Assembly: GCA_001179505.1 (NCBI GenBank)
Contig: CDMY01000605.1
Coordinates: forward strand, 8,310-35,266
Reading direction: 5' to 3'
DNA length: 26,957 bases
From: Vitrella brassicaformis
Lineage: Eukaryota; Sar; Vitrellaceae
Below the pieces are notes generated by a model, which saw nothing but the letters and a program-made list of their open reading frames with translations, was not told the origin of the DNA and searched no databases. Of this stretch, positions 11,679 to 20,986 are shown in pieces (the first letter of the stretch is position 1; each line of letters opens with the position of its first letter). Both the position numbers and the translations under genes were made by a program.

Positions 11679-12646
11679 TCATGACGCGGCGCTGGCCAGA
11701 GCCTTCTGGTTGAGACCTGTGCCCTCGTCGGCCTGCTGTAGCTGCGCGCTCTCCCTGACGGCCCGCACAACGAGCGACGGACGAGACGCAGCGCACTCGG
11801 GGCACCCACGCCGCTGCACACAAACGGACATTGACACACACACGTGTGTTGATGCCTTTCTGTCACGCAAATGTGAATGTGTGTGGTTACTTACTTGTGT
11901 GATGTGTTGTGTGGGAGTGAGCGAGAAGTTGCCGTGAGTGGGGCAGCGAATCGTGACCGGCTTGTCTGGGCCGAGGTACTCGACGCTGTCATAGCCATAC
12001 CTGATCGACCGACATGGCACGTGACACACGCCAACAGGCACGACAGACACGGTGTGACGACCAAACACATGGATGGATGGGGGCAGGGGCCTTCACTGCA
12101 TTGGTCCGATTGCTGACCTTCCCCTGTGTATCCTCTCAGCGTCCTCAACGAAGGCTTTGCCAGCCTTCAATCAAACACACAGGCCAGGCAGCACAGCACA
12201 CACATCCCTGACTGACAGCTGTTCACACAATCCAAGCCCACCATGCACTGCCACCTGTTTGAACGCTCCCTCTGCCCTCGCCACCTGCCGCCTCGACGCG
12301 TTGCGCCTCGCAAGGCTGGACGCCGCCAAAGCCAGACCGCCGAACACGTCACTCTCACCACCACCAGAGGGCCGATCGCTGCTGCCACCCTGGTGTGTGG
12401 TGGATGGTGGCCGCCTGCGGTAGACTGAGTACCGCAGCTTGTCCTCACACCTTGGGCACCCCTGACGCTTCTGCACCAGAAAGAGATCACGGGTGTATGT
12501 GTGTAGGTGTGTGTCCTTCTCTCTCTTTCTCTGTGTGGTTGTGCGTGTGCGTGCCTTGAGGTGTTCGTTGATGGTGAGGGTGAATTCCCCGTGCTGCGGG
12601 CACACAATCGTCAGGTAGTCGTTGCCACCTGAGTGAAGGACGGATG

Positions 12647-12677
<31 letters not shown>

Positions 12678-13170
12678 GGACAATAGAGATGCGGCGGGCC
12701 TTTCCGTCCGTGCGTCTGTTCTTACTTGCGTAGTTGACTTTGGAGTAGTCATAGCGATTGCCTGCATCCACACACCCACGGCACACAACACACTACACCC
12801 CTATATGCAGTGAGTGAGGGCAGCTGACTCTCTGTCTGTCTGTCTGGTCTGTCTGGTCTGTCTGGTCTGTCTGTCTTGTCTGTCTGTCCACCCACCGTGC
12901 ACCCTTGAGCAGTCATACATCAGGTTCTTCCTGCACACACACAGAAAGGCCCACACAGCGACACACGTCGAATGAATGCACCTCGCTGCTTCCGTGTTGC
13001 ATGCCCCCTGCACACCTGAAAGCGCCAGCATCCGCCCTCTCCGCCTTGGACATCCGCAGCGCCCTCAGAGCCCTCACACACTGACTCACAGCAAGGTAAT
13101 GGCTGCACGGGCTGCCCGCGGCCTGCGCATAGCGGCAGGGGTGGTTGCCGAGCGCCCGCATCATCATCAT
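11679..13170 (-). CDS. Protein with two tandem DUF723-like treble-clef zinc units, 267 residues, eight exons
   Basis: Exons 13170-13016, 12930-12896, 12761-12726, 12628-12555, 12470-12255, 12164-12118, 12000-11895 and 11813-11679 join in phase to 268 codons including TGA. Unit 1 reads VHGNRYDYSKVNYA, then CPQHGEFTLTINEHL, then QGCPRC. Unit 2 reads AFVEDAERIHRGRYGYDSVE, then CPTHGNFSLTPTQHI, then RGCPEC. This is the pattern HGxxYDYSxVxY...CPxHGxF...HL...GCPxC, with Cys/His and Cys/Cys as probable zinc ligands. It is familiar from phage and bacterial proteins related to homing nucleases. No nuclease motif is visible, so DNA binding is an inference. The units are joined by a basic, Ser/Gly-rich linker of about 60 residues. 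The start is the first of four ATG codons in a row. The intron 12554-12471 has a GC donor (GCAC) and an in-frame length of 84 nt, so it might also be translated. Confidence 0.83.
12645..12675. repeat. (CA)n microsatellite in an intron
   Basis: A run of about fifteen CA units lies in the intron 12629-12725 of the minus-strand zinc-finger gene. In the sense direction it reads as (TG)n a short way upstream of the acceptor. Confidence 0.85.
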
Positions 13171-13511
13171 CACGCAGACTCCATCAAGTCAACGAGGAGA
13201 AGCTGAAAGACAGCAATTTGAGTCGAGTCAGAGCAACGAAAGATCAGTCACGCCCGTCACGTGGACGAGCTCAGTGGCGCCAGAGGGAGAGCCGAAGGGG
13301 AAGAAATTGCAGAGCTCGCAGTTGAGCTCGCATGAGAGAAGGGGAAAGGGACAGACTAGGCGACAGAGGCGATTGAGAAGCCTTTGATGAGGACACTGGT
13401 GATGATCCTGCGATCAGCTGCTCTAGCCGAGTTCTTCTTTGCCGCTGGGCTCATTCAAGTCGCTGAAGACCCGTTCAATAGGCTGCCGAGCAGCTCACAC
13501 CCTTCCCAGTC
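13171..13511. promoter_or_regulatory. Divergent promoter region between the zinc-finger and TKL kinase genes
   Basis: This 341-bp gap separates the minus-strand start at 13170 from the plus-strand start at 13512, so it should hold both promoters and 5' UTRs. It has little microsatellite, unlike most other spacers. A short inverted repeat GAGCTCGCAGTTGAGCTC is visible near 13313-13330. I see no TATA-like box. Confidence 0.45.
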
Positions 13512-16454
13512 ATGAGCACGATTGTCTCTCAGCCACGCATCAGGAAGGCCAGGCCCGCCGCGGTCCCCTTCTGCCTCCCATTCCCCTTCCCACTCTGCAA
13601 AGTCCGCAACAACAATGGCCGCACACACGTCACTGGAGCGGCGATTGAGGACGAGAACGATGACGCGCGGCCAGTCGAGTTCCCCCCGGCCACTCAGAGC
13701 AATCCCTCGCCTGATGGAAATGCTCGTGGTGATGCCCATGCCAGTGCTACGCCAGTGGCAGTGGCCCTGCCGCCCCCCGAGCAGCCCGCTGACCATGATT
13801 TCGACCTCGCGACCGCTCTGGCGCCGACCACGCCCCCTCTCTCGCCATTCGTCGCGCCATGTGACGGTCCGCACGCCCACACGCATCTCGCCGGAGTGCC
13901 GCAGATTCAGATGCTGTCGGGACACAGCGGCCGGACCATCCCTATCAACCTCGACGAGAACGCCATGCTGACCGGCAAGCAGTACCATCACCGGCGCGAG
14001 CCAAGTGGGGAGGGTTTTGTCGATGGGATGCACCCAGACTTCTCTGTGAGCCTGATGGACGACCGGCATTCGCATGGGCATTCTCATGGCCATAGGCGGG
14101 AGAGGGAACCGGACAAGCCGCCTGGCAGCGCACCACTGGCGGCTTCCCAGGTGGACTGGCTGACCCCGCCCCCCCAGCAGAAGCCGCTCGACCAGGCCGC
14201 CGCATCTGGTTCCGCCCCCGTGTCGCCCTTCCTCTCCCCCTCCCTCCCCCCACTCCCGTCGGCCCCCGGCAGTGGAGCAGAGATGCCTGGAGCCGACTCG
14301 CTGCCCGACCTGATTCAGCTGCAAGACAATGACGACAGGACCCCGGTGAACAAGCCGGGTGCGAGCCAGGTTGACCGCCAGGGCGCGGAGAAGCGGGATG
14401 GGCTGGGGGGTGTGGGTGTGGGTGGCCGGTCGTTCGGTGAGGAGAGCTCTTACCGCGCCCCGCCGACCCCTGTGCTGGGCCCCTCCCCTCCCTCTATAGC
14501 TGCTGTTGCCCGCCCCGCCCACCATATGGTCGTCGCCCAGATGCCCTACCTGCCCCACCATCACGCCTACCACCACCACCACGCGCACATCGCAGCGGTA
14601 GCGGCCCCGCCCCCACACCCCCACTCCCCCGCCTATGGCTACCACCAGATGTCCCCTCCCCGCGCCCACAATGCCGTCGCGCATGTGCACGCGCCAGTCG
14701 TTCATGTAGCGGCAGCAGCATCACCGGCAGCGGCAGCGGCAGCGGCGGTGCATTCGCCGGCCGTCCATGCACACCCGCACCCACACGCACACGCGATTGT
14801 ACACGGCGGTCAGCAGCATCAGCAGCACCAGCAGCATGCACATGCCCACGGCCATGGCCATGGCCATGGGCAAGGTCATGGGCATATGGCGGCTGCATCG
14901 GCAGCTGCAGCAGCGGCTGCTGCTGATGGTGGGGCTGGAGGTGGTGGTGGTGTTGTAGAGGGTTCTGGTTCTGGCAGAGGTATGCGTGTGAAGGTGCCTG
15001 AGGAGCTGGAGGTGGCCAGGAGCGACCTCATCTTCGAGAAACTCATTGGCAGCGGCGCTACCGCACAGGTACACTCATGAAGAATCGATGCTTGCACCGA
15101 ACAGGCACACACCCTGTATGACCTTTCTTTCCTTTGTGTGGTGGATGGTGGATGTGTCAGGTGTGGCGCGGCACGTTGCGCGGTACGGATGTGGCGGTCA
15201 AGCAGCTGTCGGACGGGTTCATCCTGCCCGACGGCAGTGAGGACGAGACGGCCCGCGACAACTTCACCAGGGAGATGGAGGTCATGCTCAAGATACGACA
15301 CCCAAACCTGGTGGGTATCCTTCCACACACACACACACACACACGCAACACGACAGAGGGAGAGGGAGAGGGAGAGGGAGAGAGACAGCCGGTGTGTGAT
15401 GCGTTGATGAGTACAGGTGCTGTTTATGGGCGCGACGACGGCGTCTCGGCCTCTGTGTGTCATTACCGAGTTCTGTAGAGGAGGTACATAGCGGAGGGAG
15501 AGGGAGAGAGACGGAGAGAGACGAATGTCGTTCATATGCCGTCTTGTGTGTGATCGGTTTGCTGCGTGCAGGCAATTTGTTTGAGTTGCTTCACCAACAC
15601 CGGCACATAGTCCTGTCGTGGCCGCAGCGGCTCAAGATCGCAATGGACATAGCCAAGGCCATGATGTTCCTGCACACACACAAACCGCCCATCATACACA
15701 GAGACCTCAAAAGGTAGGTACACACACAGGAAAACACGCCGAGATGCGAGTGTGCCACTGACGCACTCCCTGCCATGCCCTCCTTGTCGTATAAATGCAG
15801 CCTGAACGTGCTGTTGGCCGACCCACTCCGATCTCCCTACGACACCCCACAGGCAAAAGTGTCAGGTACGCTGCCCGCTTTCGACCAAACAGAGGCATCA
15901 CATGCAGTCTCGTTGTTTCTGCGGTCGATCAGACTTCGGTATGAGTACGTTGAAGCGTCTGCAGGGCGGCGGCGAGCGTCGGATGACCGGCTGGGCGGGG
16001 ACGGTCAGCTGGATGGCGCCCGAGGTCCTCGCAGGCATGCCGCACTATGACGAAAAAGTCGGTGAACACAGAAGGGGCGTTCATGCATGTCTGGAGGAGT
16101 GTCTGTCTCAATGGGTGTCTGTCTGTGTGTAGGTTGATGTGTACTCATTCGGTGTGTGTCTGTATGAGCTCGCCACGCGCACGCCGCCTTTCCAAGAGTA
16201 CGAGCACCTCAACCCCGTATCTGTTGGTGAGAACACCTCCCTGCCCCACAACACACAACACGCCACCTGTGTGTGTGTGTGTGTCTGTAGGTATGATGAT
16301 CTGCAACAACGGTGTGCGCCCCAACCTCGGTTTAATTCCGCCTGACATGCCCCCGCAGCTCGACTTCCTGATGAAGAGCTGCTGGCAGCACCAGCCGCAG
16401 CTCAGACCCGACTTCGGACAGATCATCGCCATTCTCAAACGACTCGGCGCTTAA
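13512..16454 (+). CDS. TKL-family protein kinase with long His/Ala/Pro-rich N-terminus, 787 residues, eight exons
   Basis: Probable serine/threonine kinase of the tyrosine-kinase-like (RAF/MLK/plant CTR1-like) group. Exons 13512-15068, 15161-15310, 15417-15483, 15572-15713, 15801-15865, 15933-16057, 16133-16226 and 16291-16454 join in phase to 788 codons including TAA. The first exon holds about 500 residues of low complexity, with His-Ala and His-Gly runs (HAHAHGHGHGHGQGHGH near residues 455-475) and several poly-Ala tracts. The kinase domain (about 505-787) is complete: GSGATAQVWRG, AVK, HRDLKSLNVLL, SDFGMS, GTVSWMAPEV, DVYSFGVCLYEL and a C-terminal LRPDFGQII. All catalytic residues (Lys in AVK, Asp in HRD, Asp in DFG) are present. 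No receptor or membrane segment is seen, so it is probably cytosolic or nuclear. Intron 7 (16227-16290) has facing CA and TG tracts. Confidence 0.93.
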
Positions 16455-17780
16455 GTAGAGGGAGGGGGGAGGGGGGGAGGGGAGGGTGTTTGTTTGTTTG
16501 TTTGGCGTCACGATACTAATTTGTCAAGAGCTGAAAAGACAATGAGCCGGTCGGTGGGCAGACAATGAATGGGTGGGTGGATGGTGGGTGGTGCATTCAT
16601 TGACCATGCAGGCAGTGAGTGTTGCGCATGATGTACGAACGCATGTATGTTATCTGAGTAGAGAGGGAAAAGGCAAGAAGGGAGGGACGGATCGATGGGT
16701 GCAGTGGGTGAGACGGCTACATTGGTTTTGGTTGGTTGGTTGGTTGGTTGTTTGGATGGTTGGTATGGCTGTCAGAGGTTGCTCTGACTGACGGCGATGT
16801 GTGAGTGTGGGGAAGGAGGGGCGGACAAATTTATGAGTTGTCGCTGTGCATATGCATTCCATATGTCTGCCTGCCAACGTACAGTACGGCCATGCATGGA
16901 TGGGACTCAATTGATCGCCTTCAATGCCATTCTGCATGTATGCCCACTCACTCGCAAAAGCGTCCGATTCTCGACGTGCAATGCAATACGGTAGTAAGGA
17001 CCGAGATAGTCAAGGCCTTCTTGGTCAAGCTGTCACCACCCCACCAAGACACCCATTCTTTCAAGGGCTAGGACTTGTGCTTGAACCACCGACACCTCCA
17101 ACAGGATGACCAATATGTGTACCGACCTGACCTAGTAGCAAAGTTGACCCCTTCTCCCTCGCCCCCCACACACTCTCACACAGACTGATTGAGACACAGA
17201 CCTCCCGATTGACTTACAGCACAGACAAACGTTCACAGACAGAGACAGACAAGACAGCCAGACGGACATCCGCGCGTGTATACCACGGGACACTAGGAGC
17301 AACAGATGGCCACCTTCCCTTCCTCCCTCCTTCCCTCCCTCCCTCCCTTCCTCCCTCCCTCCCTCTGCAATCTTGATCCAACCGCTGACCAGAAGAGAAT
17401 ATAACACAGATGCACAAGATGTGCATCGCTCGATCTCGTTGGCGAACTCCAGGAGTCCTTTCTTTCTCTGTCCGTCGCGTCCGGAGATGAGTTACAGTTC
17501 GAGAATGTCTGCAGGCGATAGCCGACCATCGGAGGGAGAATTCGGTGCCGATGGCGACAGCGGCTTTCTCGGCAATGTGATCGTGTCTGCAATAGACAAT
17601 CGACCCATTTCATTTCATTGCGTGTGTGTGTGTGTCTGCCTTCTCGTACTCGCGTCCTGGGGTGCCGTAGGAGGGGGATTTGGTGTGACTGGTCGGGATG
17701 CGCCTGTCAGGGCGACGAGAACCTATAGCAAATGACACAAATGCGACATAGGTGACAAAGGCCGACATCTTTCCTGCGCA
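16455..17780. other. 1.3-kb noncoding region between convergent kinase genes
   Basis: The region follows the TAA of the TKL kinase and ends at the stop of the minus-strand Kelch-kinase. It starts with a G-rich tract and GTTT and TTGG simple repeats near 16490 and 16735, and contains a CCCT/TTCC run near 17310-17365. The dispersed repeat blocks at 16976-17285 are the only structure found. A short frame at 17373-17735 has no motif and I do not call it. Confidence 0.6.
16976..17285. repeat. Dispersed repeat, copy A (two blocks)
   Basis: Block 1 at about 16976-17056 (TGCAATGCAATACGG ... CAAGGCCTTCTTGGTCAAG) and block 2 at about 17191-17285 (ACCTCCCGATTGACTTACAG ... CAGACGGACAT) both recur with substitutions near the right end of the window, in the opposite order (block 2 at 26201-26295, block 1 at 26868-26946). 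No terminal repeats or ORF show that this is a transposon. Confidence 0.6.
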
Positions 17781-20623
17781 TCAAGTGTCAACCTGCTGGG
17801 CCGTCGGTCGCCTGTTGGGGTCTTTCTCGAAGCACATCTGAGGCACGAGCACATTTCGATCAGCGCAGGAGTCTTCTTGAGGCCTCTGCAAGTACCAGAA
17901 TGATCTGTCGCACGTGTGGAGGGAACAGCTTGCCAGTGGGAACCTCAGGCTGTCACATGCAAGAGAAACGCTGATCGAATATGTACATGGGTACATGCAT
18001 ACCTTGACTCCTTGACCATGCAATCTCATCGCCTCCGTATGAGCTGCCTCCGGACTCAGCGACCCCAACTCAGCAAACGGCCTCTTTCCTGTAGAACGAA
18101 GGCGCGAAAGGACGCGGTGAGCAGCAAGACAGCAGCTTACCGCCAAGTATCTCCACCAAAACGCATGCCAGCGCCCATATGTCGGCTGCAAATGATATTG
18201 GGTTGTCTGCAAAGGCCGATCAGAAAGAATACGAGGACAAATGGTCAGGTACGGCGCCTCACTCCTGTCATAGGTCTCGGGTGCCATGAAGCCATGTCTT
18301 CCTAGGCCTGTGAAAGCACACATAGATTTGTTTCTATGTGCCCGCAATATCTCTCCTGCTCTCACCGTGAGTGACCGATTTGCTCGTGCTCAGCAGGATT
18401 CTCGCGAGGCCAAAGTTGGTGATCTGAGAGTAACTTGTAAAGATTGCTAGTACCGGGGCCTGTCTGTTCACTTTACCTTGATGCTACCTCCGGCATCGAC
18501 CTGAGTAAAGAGACAGCAGGACCGAGTGGTGGCCAAAGCTCACGGCTGAAGACAAGTCGCGTGGCTTACGAGTATGTTGCTTGGTTTGAGGTCGCGATGG
18601 ATGACCTTGTGTGCGTGAAGGGCAACAATGCCCTCGCAAATCTGACCACAGACAGGGCGCCGAGACTCCTTGCACTGTAATCTCAACTGAGTATGATTGT
18701 GCCGTTGCGATATACCTGCACGGCCAGTTTCTGGCGGATGCTGTCGTCAAGACGCCCGTCTTTAGCCAGCCGTTCGATGTACTTGTGCACGGGGCCACCG
18801 GTACACAGCTCTGACAGATACAAGGGCAGAGAGAAAGGGGCATTACCGAACCTGCGCATTTCTACAGTGCGTACCTGTGACGATTATTGGCTTCCCGTCC
18901 TGCTCAGCCAGCCCATGGAGCTTGATCAAACGAGGATGCTTGGCGCGGAGAACGTGACTGAGTAGCAAAACTTCCTTCTGCGCTTCCTTCATCGATGATT
19001 CGTCTGCACATACGACCCATTGTGCACGCTGTGTGAGTTCTCGCCCCACAGGTCCTCCACAAGCACTCACCAGCATCTTGGCTGCCACAGACAAGCCCTT
19101 AGGTTTCCACCTGGCCTTAAACACAGTCCCTCTTCCACCCGAGCCTGTTTGACCAGAGACATACACGAAGCCATCTGTCAAGTACGCCACCGACTCCTGC
19201 GTCGCATACCGAGAACACCGCCAAACCCGGACACTTCGAGCTCATCTGCCTTGATGTAGTTTAAGACCTGGTCATCCATACTGAAACTAGTCGTCGCGCC
19301 TACACCACATATCCCACAACACATTCACACGACACGCAACATGAGCACAAGCACACCGCCTCCTCCCTCGTCTGTGTGTGTTTTGTCGACATGTTCGTAC
19401 CTTTCGCAGCGGCGCCAGTGGGCGACAGGATGCTCCTGGCTAGCTTGCTCCTGGCCAAGTTGATCCTCTGCTCCTCGATGCGCTCCTGCTCTGCACTGAG
19501 GACCTTGATACGATACATGTCGTTCTGCCGCTGGTCGCCGTCGAAGCCGCCGAGGATGTGCATGTACCCCCGGTGCATGACGGCCCGGTGCCACGTGCGG
19601 CCAGACGGCACGTCGCCGTGCGTCTCCAACTGCGTCCAGGTGCGCGCCTGGCAGTCGAACACGTGGATATCTGTGTGGAGCAGGTAGGTAGAGAGGGAAA
19701 GAAGACACAACAAAGCAACATGTGTTGTGTGGTGTGGTGTGGTGTGCGTGTTTGCATGTGTGGTGTTTGGCTGGGTTCGTGCCGGCGTATCGCGTATGTG
19801 TCTCGTCGACGCCGCCGAAGACGAACATCTTGGTCCCACCGATCACAGCAGAATGCCTGCACGGCACACATGCGCACCACACACAGATACACGATGGTTT
19901 CTGGGGTATGTTGTGGTGTGGTGTGGTGGGTGGGTGGGTGGGTGGGTGCCTGTATCTGGATTTGGGTGCGCTTCCCCTGGGCTCCACCTTGATCCACTCG
20001 TTGGTGCCAAACACATACTCATACAAATCCGATAACGTGTTCTGCCCGTTCCAACCGCCAAATACATACCTGCACACACACCCATCACACACACACACAT
20101 ACGAACAAATACAATGGCACACCACTCTTTCCACCCACCCACCCCCGCCCACACACACACACACACACACACACACTACTAAGCTTACATGCCATTCTCG
20201 TAGACGACGGCCGTGTGCCCGAATCGGTTTTCAGGCGGGTTCTGCGCTGACCCGTTCGCCAGCCACCTCTTGCTCTCGCCCGCTAGGCTCAGCACACCCA
20301 CATCGTTCAACCGGTTGGAGCCATCAAACCCACCGAAGATGTAGGCAGTGGTGCCGTAGAGCACCATGCTGTGGTCACTGCGGTGGGCGGGCGGCTCCCC
20401 GATGGGCTTGATGGGCGCCCATCGGCAGCGGGCGATGTCAAACTCGTGCACGTCGTTGAAGTACTCGCCGCCCTTCCCGGTAAACCCGCCGAAGAAGTAC
20501 AGCTTGCCCTCGTATGCGATGCCCTGACAGTTGGACCGGGCATTGGGCGGGCGGGAGGGGCCGGAGTCGTCCGCCACCAACTGCCACAGACTGTTCTCTG
20601 CCCAGGTGAAGGAATGGCAACAC

Positions 20624-20680
<57 letters not shown>

Positions 20681-20874
20681 ACGTGAGAGAGAGAGAGTCA
20701 TGCTTTCCTCTCAGCGACTTCACCGATATTGAAGGCGTAGAGATCATTTTGGCGTGCCGTCTTGTCGGTGCCGCCGAACAGGTACAAAACGTCCTCATAG
20801 AGGACCACGGCATGCCCCGAGCGGGGCAAGTAGACGTCGCCGCTGGTCTGAATTTGCTCCCACTGGCACTCCAT
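17781..20874 (-). CDS. Six-blade Kelch propeller fused to a protein kinase with NFG in place of DFG, about 628 residues, 17 exons
   Basis: Exons: 20874-20724, 20597-20189, 20069-19950, 19856-19783, 19670-19401, 19299-19210, 19174-19071, 18986-18875, 18810-18716, 18641-18570, 18500-18477, 18423-18366, 18307-18263, 18206-18141, 18088-18003, 17949-17896, 17837-17781; joined in phase to 629 codons. Residues 1-341 hold six Kelch repeats (such as LYLFGG, LYFFGG, AYIFGG, MYVFGG, MFVFGG, MHILGG), enough for a full propeller that may bind a partner. The frame then passes over the intron 19300-19400 (AAA G / GC GCG) into GATTSFSMDDQVLNYIKADE and the kinase: GSGGRGTVFKARW, AAK, KEVLLLSHVL, HRDLKPSN, ITNFGLAR, MAPET, ADIWALACVLVEILGG, FEKDPNRRPTAQQV. 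The DFG Asp codon is AAC (Asn), so activity may be weak or lost. Two introns have GC donors. The junction near 19175-19209 is uncertain (35- or 38-nt intron), and 18987-19070 may be retained. Confidence 0.88.
20150..20177. repeat. (CA)n microsatellite in an intron
   Basis: The CA run lies in the intron 20070-20188 of the Kelch-kinase gene, beginning about 11 nt inside its donor. In the sense direction it is (TG)n, and a second TG tract precedes the acceptor. Confidence 0.85.
20620..20680. repeat. Adjacent (CA)n and (GA)n microsatellites in an intron
   Basis: A CA tract (about 20620-20655) passes directly into a GA tract (about 20656-20680) in the intron 20598-20723 of the Kelch-kinase gene. 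On the sense strand this is (TC)n followed by (TG)n, a long pyrimidine/UG tract ahead of the acceptor. Confidence 0.85.
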
Positions 20875-20986
20875 CCTCCGCCCGTTGGATGCCGCCGTTC
20901 GTCTATAACGGGCGTGCCAGTAAGTGGAGTGGTGGCGGCTCTCCCCCACAGGCCCCCAACGAGGTTCTGGGGGAGCGGCAAATTAA
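20875..20986. promoter_or_regulatory. 112-bp divergent promoter with two inverted repeats
   Basis: The Kelch-kinase (start 20874, minus) and the ankyrin-calpain gene (start 20987, plus) face away from each other across this gap, which must hold both promoters and 5' leaders. It contains GCCCGTT/AACGGGC (20880-20886 and 20907-20913) and CTCCCCCA/TGGGGGAG (20941-20948 and 20968-20975). Either may be a binding site or an RNA hairpin. Confidence 0.5.

Noticed and set aside
13455-14705. Minus-strand 416-residue open frame
   Set aside because: It is antisense to the first TKL kinase exon. High GC and repeat codons keep it open. It shows no motifs and would overlap a kinase gene that splices cleanly.
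17373-17735. Plus-strand 120-residue open frame
   Set aside because: It has no motifs or splice partners and lies between two convergent gene ends next to repeats.
17781-19299. Kinase as a gene separate from the Kelch part, starting at MDDQVLNYIK
   Set aside because: The phase across 19300-19400 is exact, the frame is open upstream of that Met, and no intergenic gap exists. The fusion is more likely, though not proven.
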